Notes: a model not told the origin generated them from the sequence alone. A stretch of DNA of 43,942 nucleotides from Pseudanabaena sp. lw0831 (GCF_016584665.1 NZ_BBJB01000045.1:1-43942); one strand, 5' to 3'. Shown: positions 9,238 to 19,596, counted from the first letter of the stretch. A program made the numbers and translations.

Positions 9238-9321
9238 GTTCTAGATTTTGAGCGATCGATGCAACGCATTGATCGCTTTGTCCCTAATCGAATTAACAGC
9301 AGGGTTTTTTTAAAGGAATAT

Positions 9322-11178
9322 ATGCTAGCAAACAAAGAATCAGTTTTGACCGATCCAAAGCCTTCTATCCCAGTTATTTTAGAGCCTGTAATGGAGCGAA
9401 CTGGAGAAGATCGTAAAATTATTCGTGGCTTGACTACTTTTGTGGGAGTCGGGCTAGTCATATTTGGGATTTCAGCATTGAATCTCTTTGATATCTATCG
9501 AGGGTTTCGCTCGATTTCCGAGAAAAATTTTCGACTGCAAGAACTAAGCGGCAAAATCGTATATTTTGACGAAGTTTTAACCATGTCAGCACGGATGTCA
9601 GCTTCTACTGGCGATCCTCGGTGGGAAAAGCGCTATCTAGAGTACGATCCCCAACTCGTAGCCGCACTTGAAGAGTCAGCAAAGATTGCACCTGATGCTT
9701 ATAAAAATTTGCCAACAGAAGTTAATGATGCCAATACAAAGCTAGTTGACTTAGAAAAAAAATCCTTTGAATTAGTCCGCCAAGGCAAAAAGATCGAAGC
9801 TTCACAAATTTTATTTGGGGCTGAGTATGAAGCCCAGAAAAAGATTTATGCTGATGGCTCATCAAAGACACTGGTAGCAATCGAAAATGAAACTCAAGGA
9901 CAGTTGCAATCTTTCAGTCAGCGTTTGACTGTTTCTCTAATATTCACTCTGCTCACTTTACCCGCATTGATTGGGGCTTATTTAATTGCTCTGAAGTTAA
10001 TTCGCGCATATCTAAGCGATCGCGATCGCGCTCAAAAAAATATTGCATCATTGCTAATCCAACAGGCTGAGACCGATAAGGAACGCGCAAGACTCGAACT
10101 ACAACAGGCTACATCTGAGCAGGAACGAGCAAGAATGCAATTGGAGCAATCCATTGCGACTCAAGACAGTGAACGAAGCGCTGTTTTACAAAGAGAGTTA
10201 ATTGCATTGCTGTCAGATGTTGAAGGGGCTGCGAGTGGTGACTTAACGGTACGGGCCCAGATTTCGGCGGGTGAAATTGGGATTGTTGCCGACTTCTTTA
10301 ATTCAATTATTGAAAGTCTACGAGACGTTGTGCGACAAGTAAAACAGTCGGCAGGGCTTGTAAATACATCAGTGGATACAAATAACCAGTCAATTCGCAA
10401 TCTTGCGGAAGATGCCATCTCCCAAGCACAACAACTTGAGGAAGCACTGCAATCGGTCGAACAAATGACCAATTCGATTCAGCAAGTTTCTAGCAGCGCT
10501 CAACAAGCTGCCAATGCTTCGATTGCTGCTGCCGACAATGCGGAAACTGGTAGTGTGGCGATCGAGCAGTCTGTAAAAAGTATCTTGCAATTGCGGCTAA
10601 CAGTGGCGGAGACTGCCAAGAAGGTAAAACGACTTGGGGAAGCTTCGCAACAAATTTCTAAAATTGTCGTACTGATCGATCAGATTGCGCTAAAAACAAA
10701 CATGTTGGCAGTCAACGCTAGTATCGAAGCGTCACTAGCAGGTGAAGAAGGTCGCGGCTTTGCAGTAGTTGCGGAAGAAGTCGGTGCATTGGCTGCACAA
10801 TCAGCAAAAGCCGCTAAAGAAATTGAAATTTTGGTGGAAACTATTCAAAAAGAAACTAGCGAAGTGGTACAAGCGATGGAAGCCAGTACGGTGCAAGTAG
10901 TTGAAGGTACAAATCGGGTCGAAGATGCTCGTAAGAGTTTGAACCAAATTGTCCAAGTTTCACGTCAGGTTAACCAATTGTTTCAAGAGATTTCGATCGC
11001 CACAACTTCACAGGTACAAACTTCGCAATCAGTGAAGCTGGTTATGGAAAACCTCTCTACTCAATCTCAGAAGTCTTCAGAAACTTCACGGGATGTGGCG
11101 ATCTCACTACAAGAAACCGCAGATGTTGCCAGCAAGTTGCAGGCTTCGGTAGAAACCTTTAAAGTAGATATAGCTTAA
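9322..11178 (+). CDS. Second methyl-accepting chemotaxis protein with altered hairpin tip
   Basis: The protein has 618 residues from the ATG at 9322 (AAAGGA about 4 nt upstream). An in-frame ATG at 9259 would add 21 residues. A first membrane segment lies about 35-57, then a short helical ectodomain, a second membrane segment (about 215-240), a long charged coiled coil ([20 protein letters not shown]), a HAMP-like block and the MCP signalling domain. From the HAMP-like block onward it is closely similar to the preceding MCP, so the genes share a duplicated cytoplasmic half with different sensors. Its tip reads [16 protein letters not shown], where the family has LALNAAxEAARAGE, so a normally conserved arginine is leucine. 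It matches the position of PixJ2 in the Synechocystis operon. Confidence 0.9.
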   Translation: MLANKESVLTDPKPSIPVILEPVMERTGEDRKIIRGLTTFVGVGLVIFGISALNLFDIYRGFRSISEKNFRLQELSGKIVYFDEVLTMSARMSASTGDPRWEKRYLEYDPQLVAALEESAKIAPDAYKNLPTEVNDANTKLVDLEKKSFELVRQGKKIEASQILFGAEYEAQKKIYADGSSKTLVAIENETQGQLQSFSQRLTVSLIFTLLTLPALIGAYLIALKLIRAYLSDRDRAQKNIASLLIQQAETDKERARLELQQATSEQERARMQLEQSIATQDSERSAVLQRELIALLSDVEGAASGDLTVRAQISAGEIGIVADFFNSIIESLRDVVRQVKQSAGLVNTSVDTNNQSIRNLAEDAISQAQQLEEALQSVEQMTNSIQQVSSSAQQAANASIAAADNAETGSVAIEQSVKSILQLRLTVAETAKKVKRLGEASQQISKIVVLIDQIALKTNMLAVNASIEASLAGEEGRGFAVVAEEVGALAAQSAKAAKEIEILVETIQKETSEVVQAMEASTVQVVEGTNRVEDARKSLNQIVQVSRQVNQLFQEISIATTSQVQTSQSVKLVMENLSTQSQKSSETSRDVAISLQETADVASKLQASVETFKVDIA

Positions 11179-11227
11179 ATTCGCTAATCGCTTCCAGCAA
11201 AAAGACAAAACAAAAAAAGAGGTCGAT

Positions 11228-14143
11228 ATGGCAACTAATACATTAAACGATCGCGAATGGGAAGTTCGATTGCTATTTCTCGACGAAGTTAAAGATTTTT
11301 TGGCGGATATTGAGACGGAAATCATCGGCTTAAGCGATCGCGGTTTGCAGCGATCCTCGACTGATAAGATTTTACGTGCTGCTCACTCCATGAAAGGTGG
11401 TGCAGCAATGATGGGTTTTCTTGCTCTCAGTGAACTAGCTCACCATCTAGAAGACTTCGTTAAAATCCTCCAAGTAAACAATCAAACTGCGATCACCCCT
11501 GAAATGGAAAGCCTGTTTCTAGCAGCAGTCGATAACATGGGAAAAACTGCGAATATTCACAAGCAGCGTCAAAAACCTGATGATGTTTGGTTAGAAGAAC
11601 AGGTCAATCTTCCATTTAAGCATCTGCGGGAAATTCTCGGCGAATTATCAACAAAGGATGAAGCAAGTCTGCTATCTGAAGAAGCTGGACAGGATATGCG
11701 TGTCCTCATGTTTGCGACTGAAGTAGATGCATGTTTGGAGAGGTTAGCTAAAGTAATTGGCGATCAAGATTCGCAAGTGCTACGAGAGGAGTTTGAACTC
11801 ACAAGCCAAGAATTTGGCTGCTTAGGTGAAATGCTTGAACTGCCAGCATTTAGCCTCCTTTGCCAAGAGATTAGCAGCGCCTTAGCCGAGCATGACAATA
11901 ACCTTTACGAAGTGACAACCGCCGCCTTAGAAGCTTGGCGGCGATCGCAAGCTCTTGTTTTAGTCGGACAGTTTCAAGCTTTACCAGACCATTTTGAAAT
12001 ATCGTCACCAAAAACTGCTCCAATTGCAGTTGCCACAAACGATCCATCCTTAAATTTAGAGGGTTTCCCGAAAGAAATTCTAGTTGATGATCTCAATGAG
12101 CTTTCTCTAGACTTAGTAGAATTAGAATCTAACTATCAAGATGTCAAGATCGCTACTCCAAACGTAGTAGAGCCTACGGCTGCCCCTGCCACAAATTTTG
12201 ATGCCACTATCCGTATTCCTCTACGTCAGTTAGAAGCACTCAGCGATCGCTTTGGTGAGTTAAATGCAGAACGTAGTGGATTGCGCCTACAACTTCGCCG
12301 AATGCGCGATTTGGTGCAACTTCTCAGTACAAGAATGCATGGATTAGAACAGTCCAATTCCCAACTTAGAGAAGCCTACGATCGTGTAGTTACATCATCT
12401 GAGCCATTTATTCCCTTAAATACCATAATTGCTTCAGAAATCCCATCAGAAAGTATGAGAGGCGATCGCTACATTAACGAAGCCGTAAACAATGCAGACT
12501 TTCTGCCCTATACCAGTCGTTTTGACTTGTTAGAAATGGATCGCTATAGCGAGTTACATGTGCTGTCACGGGAAATCATGGATAGTGTTGTCCAATTGCA
12601 AGAAGTCTCAAGCGATCTAGAAACAGCTTTAACTGACACCGAAGGCACTGAACGTGAACTAGGACGAGCCTCACGCCAAATGCAGACGGCGATCGAGCAA
12701 GCCAGAATGCGAATGCTCAGCGAGATCTTAGGCAGATTTCCCCGCTTATTGCGGGATTTGTCTCTCGCCCATGGTAAACAAGTTGAGTTGTTGGTACGTG
12801 GCAGTTCCACTCTTGTTGAGCGATCAGTTTTAGAAATCTTGGAAGATCCGATCTTACATCTAATTCGCAACGCCTTCGATCATGGCATTGAAACGCCAGA
12901 AGCGCGTATTGCTGTTGGTAAGCCACCAAAAGGAAAGATCGAAATTGCCGCAGGATATCGTGGTAACCAAACCGTAATAACCGTCAGTGATGATGGCAAT
13001 GGTGTTGATTTTGCCAAACTACGCGATCGCGCTTTGCAGATGGGATTAAGCGAGAGCGATCTTGATGGCTCTAGTGAAAATGAACTATTAGAGTTGATTT
13101 TTGAAGCAGGATTTAGTACCGCAGATCGCGTGACTGAGCTTTCAGGTCGTGGCGTTGGTATGGACGTGGTGCGCTCAAATTTGAATGTGATTGGTGGCAA
13201 TGTTCGTGTTGAGACAGAAACTGGACGAGGAACAACTTTTATCTTGACAGTGCCTGTGTCTCTCTCAATCGCGCGAGTGCTTCTATTTGAAAGCAATGGT
13301 TTGCAGATGGCAATTCTCACTAGTGCTGTTGAAGAAATTATCCTAATTAAAGACACTTCGATCTATACGGTCGCCAACCAAGAGGTGTTAGATTGGGAAG
13401 GATATTCCGTGCCTTTATTGAAATTAGGCGATCGCCTCCATTTCTCGCGACCCCAATTTCAAATTGAAACTGAAAACCGCCCGATTGTAGACGAACCTTT
13501 AATGCTAGTTGTGACACGCAATAACGTTCCATTCGGGTTGCAAGTAGATCGCTATTGGGGTGAGCAGGAAGTAACCATTCGTGGTTTACAAAGTCCGATC
13601 CCAATGCCAACTGGGTTTATGGGTTGCGCGATTTTAGGAGGTGGGAAGCTAGTGCCACTGGTGGATATTGACAGCTTACTCACTTGGTCAATTGCCGATA
13701 TTGATGCACCTCCCAGTAAAACACTCACCTTACCATCTGAGCGAGGCGATCGGCGCGTTACCGTGCTGGTCGTTGACGATTCGATTAACGTGCGCAGGTT
13801 CTTAGCGATGACCCTAGAAAAATCTGGCTATCGAGTAGAACAAGCTAAAGATGGGCTGGAAGCAATGGAGAAGTTGCGGAAATTGCAAACTTTACCTAAA
13901 GACTCCAGAGTCAGTGCGGTGATCTGCGACATCGAAATGCCCCGACTAGATGGATTTGGCTTTTTAGTACAATCTCGTGACGATGATAATTGCAAAAATA
14001 TTCCTGTGATGATGCTCACGTCTCGAAGCGGTGCAAAGCATCGAGAATTAGCAATGCGTCTGGGAGCTTCCGCATATTTCGCGAAGCCATTTAAAGATAA
14101 TGAACTACTGCAAACGTTATCGCATCTTGTACAGTCAAGATGA
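11228..14143 (+). CDS. CheA-type hybrid histidine kinase (Hpt-CheA-CheW-REC), PixL/PilL-like
   Basis: This 971-residue kinase has an N-terminal Hpt domain with phosphorylated H53 in RAAHSMKGGAAMMGF. A dimerisation region follows, then an HATPase domain with the N box LIRNAFDHGIE, the G boxes VSDDGNGV and GRGVGMDVVRSNL, and GRGTTFIL. A CheW-like regulatory domain (about 690-830) and a C-terminal receiver (VLVVDDSIN, D901 in ICDIEMPRLDG, YFAKPF) complete it. All catalytic boxes appear intact. It should take signals from the two MCPs via CheW and phosphorylate the CheY-like proteins and the PatA-like receiver. It lies 49 nt after the second MCP. Only one Hpt domain is seen. Confidence 0.93.
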   Translation: MATNTLNDREWEVRLLFLDEVKDFLADIETEIIGLSDRGLQRSSTDKILRAAHSMKGGAAMMGFLALSELAHHLEDFVKILQVNNQTAITPEMESLFLAAVDNMGKTANIHKQRQKPDDVWLEEQVNLPFKHLREILGELSTKDEASLLSEEAGQDMRVLMFATEVDACLERLAKVIGDQDSQVLREEFELTSQEFGCLGEMLELPAFSLLCQEISSALAEHDNNLYEVTTAALEAWRRSQALVLVGQFQALPDHFEISSPKTAPIAVATNDPSLNLEGFPKEILVDDLNELSLDLVELESNYQDVKIATPNVVEPTAAPATNFDATIRIPLRQLEALSDRFGELNAERSGLRLQLRRMRDLVQLLSTRMHGLEQSNSQLREAYDRVVTSSEPFIPLNTIIASEIPSESMRGDRYINEAVNNADFLPYTSRFDLLEMDRYSELHVLSREIMDSVVQLQEVSSDLETALTDTEGTERELGRASRQMQTAIEQARMRMLSEILGRFPRLLRDLSLAHGKQVELLVRGSSTLVERSVLEILEDPILHLIRNAFDHGIETPEARIAVGKPPKGKIEIAAGYRGNQTVITVSDDGNGVDFAKLRDRALQMGLSESDLDGSSENELLELIFEAGFSTADRVTELSGRGVGMDVVRSNLNVIGGNVRVETETGRGTTFILTVPVSLSIARVLLFESNGLQMAILTSAVEEIILIKDTSIYTVANQEVLDWEGYSVPLLKLGDRLHFSRPQFQIETENRPIVDEPLMLVVTRNNVPFGLQVDRYWGEQEVTIRGLQSPIPMPTGFMGCAILGGGKLVPLVDIDSLLTWSIADIDAPPSKTLTLPSERGDRRVTVLVVDDSINVRRFLAMTLEKSGYRVEQAKDGLEAMEKLRKLQTLPKDSRVSAVICDIEMPRLDGFGFLVQSRDDDNCKNIPVMMLTSRSGAKHRELAMRLGASAYFAKPFKDNELLQTLSHLVQSR

Positions 14144-14229
14144 GAGGCGGCGCTTCGCATCTTGAATTAGTAAGGGGGGGCAATGCCCACCCTACTTAGA
14201 TAATTACCAATTACCAATTACCAATTACT
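14136..14229. repeat. Hairpins and ATTACCA heptamer repeats between cheA and cheW-like genes
   Basis: The stop of the CheA gene lies in a small hairpin (TCAAGATG...CATCTTGA, tip GCTTCGC, 14136-14164). A second hairpin follows with tip GGGCAATGCCC (about 14172-14194). Then come about four copies of the heptamer ATTACCA (14202-14229) just before the CheW-like gene. The heptamers are STRR-like. Confidence 0.6.
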
Positions 14230-14234
14230 AAATT

Positions 14235-14750
14235 ATGCCAGCCATTTCTTCTCTGCGATCGCAACGACTTTCAGAACTTCGTCCTGATAGCGAAAAGCAA
14301 TATGTTGCTTTTCGCTTACGTCTTGCTTGGTTTATTGTGCCAATTGAATCCATATATCGAGTAATTCCGCTTGAGAAACATATTCCTAAGATTACCCTTG
14401 CAGGACAAAATGTACCGCTGATCGATCTTGGGAAAATACTATTTGGTCAAACTAAAGTACAAGTAAGTGATATTCCGCAACTAGTTGTTAATGGGGCGAT
14501 CGTATCTTCAAAACCATCCTTGATTATTGTTTGCAATCAAAATGAAGATTTAATTGGCATACTTAGTAATTCTCAACCTGCGCTGCAAAAAGTTTCGCAA
14601 GATCTAATTGTCCCGCTCCCTCCAACCTATGGCGAGCGATGGAAAGTTGACTTTATCAGCTCCATGACTCTTCCTTCTAAGGATTTCCCTGCTTTATTTG
14701 CGATCAATAGCGATCGCCTTATTTCGACCGCCTTAAAAAAGAACAAATAA
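14235..14750 (+). CDS. CheW-domain protein at the end of the chemotaxis operon
   Basis: A 171-residue protein with a recognisable CheW fold: YVAFRLRLAWFIVPIESIYRVIP at the start, then VPLIDLGKILFG, which is the conserved strand of CheW domains. It has no other domain. It follows the CheA hybrid after 91 nt of hairpins and heptamer repeats. It may be a second adaptor that docks one of the two MCPs, or the product of a duplicated CheA C-terminal CheW domain. A strong terminator begins at its stop codon and closes the operon. Confidence 0.75.
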   Translation: MPAISSLRSQRLSELRPDSEKQYVAFRLRLAWFIVPIESIYRVIPLEKHIPKITLAGQNVPLIDLGKILFGQTKVQVSDIPQLVVNGAIVSSKPSLIIVCNQNEDLIGILSNSQPALQKVSQDLIVPLPPTYGERWKVDFISSMTLPSKDFPALFAINSDRLISTALKKNK

Positions 14751-14803
14751 ACCAAAAAGGAAGAAGGGGTCGCTTTGCGACCCCTTTTTCCTTTTTGGTT
14801 TTT
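14750..14803 (+). terminator. Strong terminator closing the chemotaxis operon
   Basis: A 23-bp stem with one mismatch starts at the stop codon of the CheW-like gene. Its tip is GGTCGC-TTT-GCGACC and the right arm ends in a T run. Confidence 0.8.
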
Positions 14804-14868
14804 ACAAACTTGGTATTGATCCTGAAGATTTAACTTGGATTTGCATGTGTTGCGATCGCTATACAACC

Positions 14869-14913
14869 CATAAAAAACAGGAGTAGCGCGAAGCACTCCT
14901 CCTGTTTTTTATG
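14869..14913. repeat. Hairpin upstream of purL
   Basis: CATAAAAAACAGGAG pairs perfectly with CTCCTGTTTTTTATG around AGCGCGAAGCA. It lies 64 nt before the purL start, so it is upstream of a gene rather than at a 3' end. It may be a second terminator for read-through or an element of the window-wide hairpin family. Confidence 0.6.
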
Positions 14914-14976
14914 GCAAAAACTAAGTTTGACTAGTAAAATCGATATTGCCCGCCAAAGATTTGTCGCACGTTAACT

Positions 14977-17301
14977 ATGACCGCAAATATCACTACCAAA
15001 TTTTCTCCAGCCGAAATCAAGTCTGAAGGCTTGACCCTTGATGAGTATCAAATGATTTGCGATCGCCTTGGTCGTGAACCCAACAAAGCCGAATTGGGGA
15101 TGTTTGGCGTGATGTGGTCAGAGCATTGCTGCTACAAAAATTCGCGCCCGTTACTTAAGCAATTTCCGACCACAGGCGATCGCATTCTCGTAGGACCTGG
15201 AGAAAATGCAGGCGTAGTCAAGATTACCGATGATATTGCCATCAGTTTTAAGATCGAAAGCCATAACCGTCCCTCGGCAGTTGAACCCTACCAAGGCGCA
15301 GCAACTGGTGTAGGCGGTATTTTGCGCGATATTTTTACGATGGGAGCGCGTCCTGTAGCGATTTTGAACTCATTGCGTTTTGGCGAACTCTCAGATCCTT
15401 GGGTACGTAGTCGCGTTAATGGCATCGTTAACGGCATCGCGGGTTATGGAAATTGTATCGGTGTTCCGACTGTTGGTGGCGAAGTTTATTTTGATAAAGC
15501 TTATAACCGTAATCCCCTCGTCAATGCGATGGCGATCGGGATTATGGAAACTAAGGAAATCGTCAAATCGGGCGCTTCTGGTACTGGAAATCCTGTGATT
15601 TATGTCGGCTCTACCACAGGGCGAGATGGCATGAAGGGCGCAAGTTTTGCTAGTGCCGAGATTTCTGATAAGTCAGAACAGAGCCGTTCAGCGGTACAAG
15701 TTGGCGATCCATTCCTTGAGAAAGCGTTAGTTGAAGCTTGCTTAGAAGCTTTTAAAACTGGGGCTGTCGTGGCGGCGCAAGATATGGGAGCAGCAGGTTT
15801 GACTTGTTCTACTTCCGAAATGGCAGCAAAAGGCGGCGTGGGTGTAGTTCTCGATTTGGACAAGATTCCTGCGCGGGAAACGGGAATGACTCCCTATGAA
15901 TATCTGCTCTCCGAATCACAGGAACGGATGCTCTTTGTTGCCCATAAGGGGAGAGAAGCAGAACTTATTGAAATTTTTGAGCGTTGGGGACTTCATGCAG
16001 TTGTTGCTGGTGAAGTTCTTGCCGAGCCAATTGTGAGAATTCTCTGGCATGGTGAAGTTGCGGCGGAGATTCCTGCGACAGCGCTTGCCGATAATACCCC
16101 GATTTATCATCGTCAGTTAGGCGATACTCCTGATTATGCTAAGAAAGCTTGGGCTTGGGATGAGAAGGCTGAGATCGCCACTTTCCCTTCCATTACTCCC
16201 AATGATGCATTATTGCAATTACTCGATACGCCTGCGATCGCATCGAAAGCATGGATTTATCGCCAATACGATCACCAAGTGCAGAATAATACAGTCATCT
16301 TCCCTGGGGGAGCCGACGCGGCAGTGATTCGGTTACGCAGTCAGGGCTTTGGTGTTGGCGAATTAGGAACGGCGGAATCTCAAATTGATTCTCTTGTCGG
16401 TGTCGCTGCCACAGTCGATTGCAATGCCCGTTATGTCTACCTCGATCCTTATGAAGGCGCAAAACTTGCCGTTGCCGAAGCGGCGCGGAATCTCTCCTGT
16501 GTTGGTTCTGAGCCTCTATCAGTAACAGACAACTTGAACTTTGGTAGTCCAGAAAATGCGATCGGTTATTGGCAACTTCACGAGGCATGTCGTGGGATTG
16601 CCGATGCTTGTCGTGAGTTGTCAACGCCTGTCACAGGTGGGAATGTTTCGCTCTACAACGAAACTATCGACTCAGATGGTAATTCTCAACCGATTTATCC
16701 TACGCCTGTAATCGGTATGGTGGGCTTAGTTGAAGATGTAACTAAAGTCGTTGGTCAGGGTTGGAAAGGTGTCGGTGATGCGATTTATCTACTCGGTAGC
16801 GATCGCTCTAGTCTGGCTGCTTCTGAATATCTCGCCTTAGTCATCGGTGAAGTCACAGGTCGCCCCCAACCCGTAGATTTTGAGCTAGAGCGTAAAGTTC
16901 AATTTGCTTGTCGTCAAGGGATCGCTCAAGGTTTAGTACAGTCAGCCCATGATTGTTCTGAAGGTGGGCTTGCCGTAGCGATCGCAGAATCATGTATATC
17001 GGGGAACCTCACAGCGCAGATTCAGTTAGTTAATGCTGATGACAGTCATCTCACGCAAGTCCTCTTTGGCGAAGGCGCAAGTAGAATTGTTGTATCTGTG
17101 AAACAAGGCGATCGCATTGCATGGGAAACCTATCTCACCAGTCAATTGGGCAATAGTTGGCAACATATCGGTACTGTAAGTGATGCGGCTAGTGATTTGG
17201 AGATTATTGTTGGAGGAAAGAAGGCGATCGCAGTATCTCTATCTCAAATCACCAAAAACTTTAACGAAGCAATTTCGAAACGTATGGGACATATTTTCTA
17301 A
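14977..17301 (+). CDS. purL: Phosphoribosylformylglycinamidine synthase subunit PurL
   Basis: A 774-residue protein of the small PurL type that works with PurQ and PurS. It catalyses the ATP-dependent amidation of FGAR to FGAM in purine synthesis. Recognisable blocks include [16 protein letters not shown] with its catalytic histidine, the ATP/FGAR-binding [39 protein letters not shown] and the second-half [15 protein letters not shown]. Length is normal and no frameshift is seen. Neither purQ nor purS is adjacent. The start ATG has no strong ribosome site. Confidence 0.97.
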   Translation: MTANITTKFSPAEIKSEGLTLDEYQMICDRLGREPNKAELGMFGVMWSEHCCYKNSRPLLKQFPTTGDRILVGPGENAGVVKITDDIAISFKIESHNRPSAVEPYQGAATGVGGILRDIFTMGARPVAILNSLRFGELSDPWVRSRVNGIVNGIAGYGNCIGVPTVGGEVYFDKAYNRNPLVNAMAIGIMETKEIVKSGASGTGNPVIYVGSTTGRDGMKGASFASAEISDKSEQSRSAVQVGDPFLEKALVEACLEAFKTGAVVAAQDMGAAGLTCSTSEMAAKGGVGVVLDLDKIPARETGMTPYEYLLSESQERMLFVAHKGREAELIEIFERWGLHAVVAGEVLAEPIVRILWHGEVAAEIPATALADNTPIYHRQLGDTPDYAKKAWAWDEKAEIATFPSITPNDALLQLLDTPAIASKAWIYRQYDHQVQNNTVIFPGGADAAVIRLRSQGFGVGELGTAESQIDSLVGVAATVDCNARYVYLDPYEGAKLAVAEAARNLSCVGSEPLSVTDNLNFGSPENAIGYWQLHEACRGIADACRELSTPVTGGNVSLYNETIDSDGNSQPIYPTPVIGMVGLVEDVTKVVGQGWKGVGDAIYLLGSDRSSLAASEYLALVIGEVTGRPQPVDFELERKVQFACRQGIAQGLVQSAHDCSEGGLAVAIAESCISGNLTAQIQLVNADDSHLTQVLFGEGASRIVVSVKQGDRIAWETYLTSQLGNSWQHIGTVSDAASDLEIIVGGKKAIAVSLSQITKNFNEAISKRMGHIF

Positions 17302-17307
17302 AACCCA

Positions 17308-17348
17308 AAATAGACAAATCGCCCGCTATGCGGGCGATTTGTCTATTT
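17308..17348. terminator. Bidirectional terminator between purL and glucokinase
   Basis: A perfect stem (AAATAGACAAATCGCCCGC with its complement, loop TAT) lies between the convergent purL and glucokinase genes, with A/T runs on both sides. Confidence 0.8.
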
Positions 17349-17350
17349 GT

Positions 17351-18391
17351 TTACTTAGCGGCATAAAGCATTGCCCCAATTAGTCCAACTTCAGGATTAA
17401 GCACAATATGAATCGGAATGTCGTCTAAAACGGGGCTGATTCGACCCTTACTTTTTAAAATCTGCAAAAATGTTCCATCCTGAAGCAAAGGCAATATTTT
17501 GGGAGCAATGCCACCCGCAATATACAAGCCACCACTAGGAATTAATTTCAAAGCTAAATTCCCCACTTCGGATGCATAAGCCTCCACAAACATTTGCATC
17601 GTTTGTGTGGCTAAGTGATCAAGATTAGTTTCGCTATTAATTCCCAAATTTGTTAACGCCGCATTAGCGATCGCAGCCGCCACATCAACATTAAGATCGC
17701 CTGCTTCCCATAGCTTCACTTTCTCAGCAAGTTCTGCCGATTCTGGAGAGGGTTGCCGAACTCGCAAAAACTGATAAATTGCCACAATTCCTGTTCCCGA
17801 AGCTACTCTTTCCACCGATACGCGATCGTGGTGCTTTTGCAAATATTGCAATAATTCGATTTCTAGAGCATTTCTGGGCGCAAAGTCTGTATGTCCGCCC
17901 TCAGTAGGGTAAACCTCATAACGATCGCCATTCCAACCTAAAAATGCCTCACCTAAACCTGTCCCCGCACCAATTACACCAATCGGAGCTCGATTCACCA
18001 CACGCCCATCTTGTAAAGTATGCAAATCATTGGGCTGTAATCCTAAAACCCCATAGCCCACTGCCACAAAATCATTGATCAAGCTCACGTTGGCAATATT
18101 AAATTCTTCGGCAAGGCGATCGCTATCGAAAGACCAACCGAGGTTAGTTAATTGTGATCGGCGATCGCGCACTGGGCCAGCAATTCCAAAACAAGCTGCT
18201 GATAACGATGGAAGTTCACCTAAATTTATTTTGGCTGTCTCTACAAATTCGCGTAAAAGATCGGAGAAATTAGCATAACTAGCACCAGCAAAGCGCTGCT
18301 CGTATAAAACGGTAAACCCATCAGAATTTTTTTCGGCAAAACGTAAAAGAGTCTTTGTCCCGCCAATATCACCAGCTAAAATCATCGTCAT
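17351..18391 (-). CDS. glk: Glucokinase
   Basis: A 346-residue ROK/glucokinase-superfamily enzyme that phosphorylates glucose to glucose 6-phosphate. The N-terminal phosphate-binding motif is ILAGDIGGTKTLLRF. The substrate region contains SLINDFVAVGYG and GVIGAGTGLGEAF, with EGGHTDFAPR downstream. The C-terminal adenosine motif GGLYIAGGIAPKIL is typical of bacterial Glk rather than of ROK repressors, and no DNA-binding domain is present. It stands alone between a bidirectional terminator and a hairpin cluster. Confidence 0.93.
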   Translation of the reverse strand: MTMILAGDIGGTKTLLRFAEKNSDGFTVLYEQRFAGASYANFSDLLREFVETAKINLGELPSLSAACFGIAGPVRDRRSQLTNLGWSFDSDRLAEEFNIANVSLINDFVAVGYGVLGLQPNDLHTLQDGRVVNRAPIGVIGAGTGLGEAFLGWNGDRYEVYPTEGGHTDFAPRNALEIELLQYLQKHHDRVSVERVASGTGIVAIYQFLRVRQPSPESAELAEKVKLWEAGDLNVDVAAAIANAALTNLGINSETNLDHLATQTMQMFVEAYASEVGNLALKLIPSGGLYIAGGIAPKILPLLQDGTFLQILKSKGRISPVLDDIPIHIVLNPEVGLIGAMLYAAK

Positions 18392-18465
18392 TATTATTTC
18401 CTTGCCTAATCTATCGAAGAAAGTATTTGAAGACAGTATTTAAGGATCTGCTTTGCTGATCTTTT

Positions 18466-18568
18466 ATACCAAAACATAAAATGGCGTAGCCATTTTGTGT
18501 TTTTAAAACCCTTACTGGGTTTGTTTTTTAATTCGCAAAAGTGTGACGGTACTTTTGTGAATTGGTAT
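18466..18568. repeat. Nested inverted-repeat cluster upstream of glucokinase
   Basis: Outer arms ATACCAA (18466-18472) and TTGGTAT (18562-18568) enclose three hairpins. These are AAAACATAAAATGGC/complement around GTA (18471-18503), AAAACCC/GGGTTT (18505-18525) and AATTCGCAAAAGT/ACTTTTGTGAATT (18530-18563). It lies upstream of glk and directly downstream of the HEAT-repeat gene on the minus strand. Confidence 0.6.
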
Positions 18569-18570
18569 TA

Positions 18571-19251
18571 CTAATTGGTTGCAAACTGATCGATCGCATA
18601 TTGGGCTGCCGCCGATACTTGAGGATGAGCATCCTTAACGAGATAATTCAAAGCCGAAAGACTTTTATCACATCTCAGATGACCTAAAGCTTCAGCCAAA
18701 CGTTGTCGGGTTAGCCAATCATCAGACTGAGCAAATCGCAAAATTCGATCGACACAGCGTAAATCACCCACCTCACCTAAAGCCGCGATCGCCGCTTGAT
18801 GCAACATTGTTTCTTCACTTTCTAGTGCTTGAATGAGGGCATCGTAAGCTCGCACATCGCCCAGATTTCCGAGCGACACGGCTGCACTAAAACGGACTAG
18901 CCACTCAGTATCCTCATAAAAAGCGCGTAGCAATGGCTCAACGGCTCGATTATCTTGTAGATAACCCATTGCCCCAGCCGCATCAGCGCGAATCCCATAA
19001 TCATGCTCAGTTTCTAGAATTCTCGCCAAAACTGGAAAACAGTCTTCTGTATGTTTCAAACCTAGAGCAAATACCGCCATTGATCTAATCTGCAAGTTTT
19101 CATCATCAATTACCTTTAAAATCAGAGGTACAGCCTCATCGGGCGTTAAATCTCGCAAAGACACTAAAGCCCGAAGGCGATCGCGAGAATTGTCACTGTC
19201 AAGTTGTCGAGCGATATTGCTTAAATCTGGGTTTTGATTGGCAAAAGACAT
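18571..19251 (-). CDS. HEAT-repeat protein, NblB/CpcE-F-like
   Basis: About 226 residues made almost wholly of HEAT/PBS-lyase-type helical repeats, visible as recurring units ending in AVFALGLK, AAGAMGYLQD, AAVSLGNLGD, AIAALGEVGD and LAEALGHLRC. The size and repeat layout fit the NblB and CpcE/CpcF lyase-related families, which act on phycobilisomes; NblB is needed for phycobilisome degradation in Synechococcus. The family also includes unrelated scaffolds, so the function is tentative. I prefer the ATG at 19251; a GTG at 19260 adds three residues. It stands alone on its strand. Confidence 0.75.
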   Translation of the reverse strand: MSFANQNPDLSNIARQLDSDNSRDRLRALVSLRDLTPDEAVPLILKVIDDENLQIRSMAVFALGLKHTEDCFPVLARILETEHDYGIRADAAGAMGYLQDNRAVEPLLRAFYEDTEWLVRFSAAVSLGNLGDVRAYDALIQALESEETMLHQAAIAALGEVGDLRCVDRILRFAQSDDWLTRQRLAEALGHLRCDKSLSALNYLVKDAHPQVSAAAQYAIDQFATN

Positions 19252-19596
19252 AAAAAGCACATGTTAAAACTCTAAGTATAGCGATCTCTTATTTGATTGA
19301 GATAGACTAAAGCTACAAGGGCAAGGATTCATATGACTTCTAATTTCAATATAGCCCGATTGGATGACAAAATATGCAGACTAGGTATGCTATGATACAT
19401 ACGAATTGAAATCTACAGTAGCTCATCTAGTGGGACGAAAAAACTGACGATTCCTATTTTAGATAAAATCTATGTATTATAGGTTTAGTAACATGAGGAT
19501 AAATTTATTGATAGTGTAAATACCTATCGAAAAAATTCATCTAACTACGTAGACAAATACACAAACATAAAATTTACTCTCGTGAGGAGTGGAATA
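19252..19596. other. Divergent promoter region, HEAT gene and porin
   Basis: About 345 bases without a gene separate the divergent HEAT-repeat and porin genes. A possible porin promoter is ATGACA (19364-19369) with TATGCT (19386-19391) at 16-nt spacing. That would leave a long leader of about 200 nt. No known riboswitch motif is recognised. Confidence 0.4.

Noticed and set aside
12880-13356. A 158-residue antisense frame within the CheA hybrid
   Set aside because: It lies wholly opposite the conserved HATPase domain and looks like a shadow of its codon pattern.
14804-14976. A purine riboswitch before purL
   Set aside because: I see only a simple long hairpin and no conserved three-way junction core.
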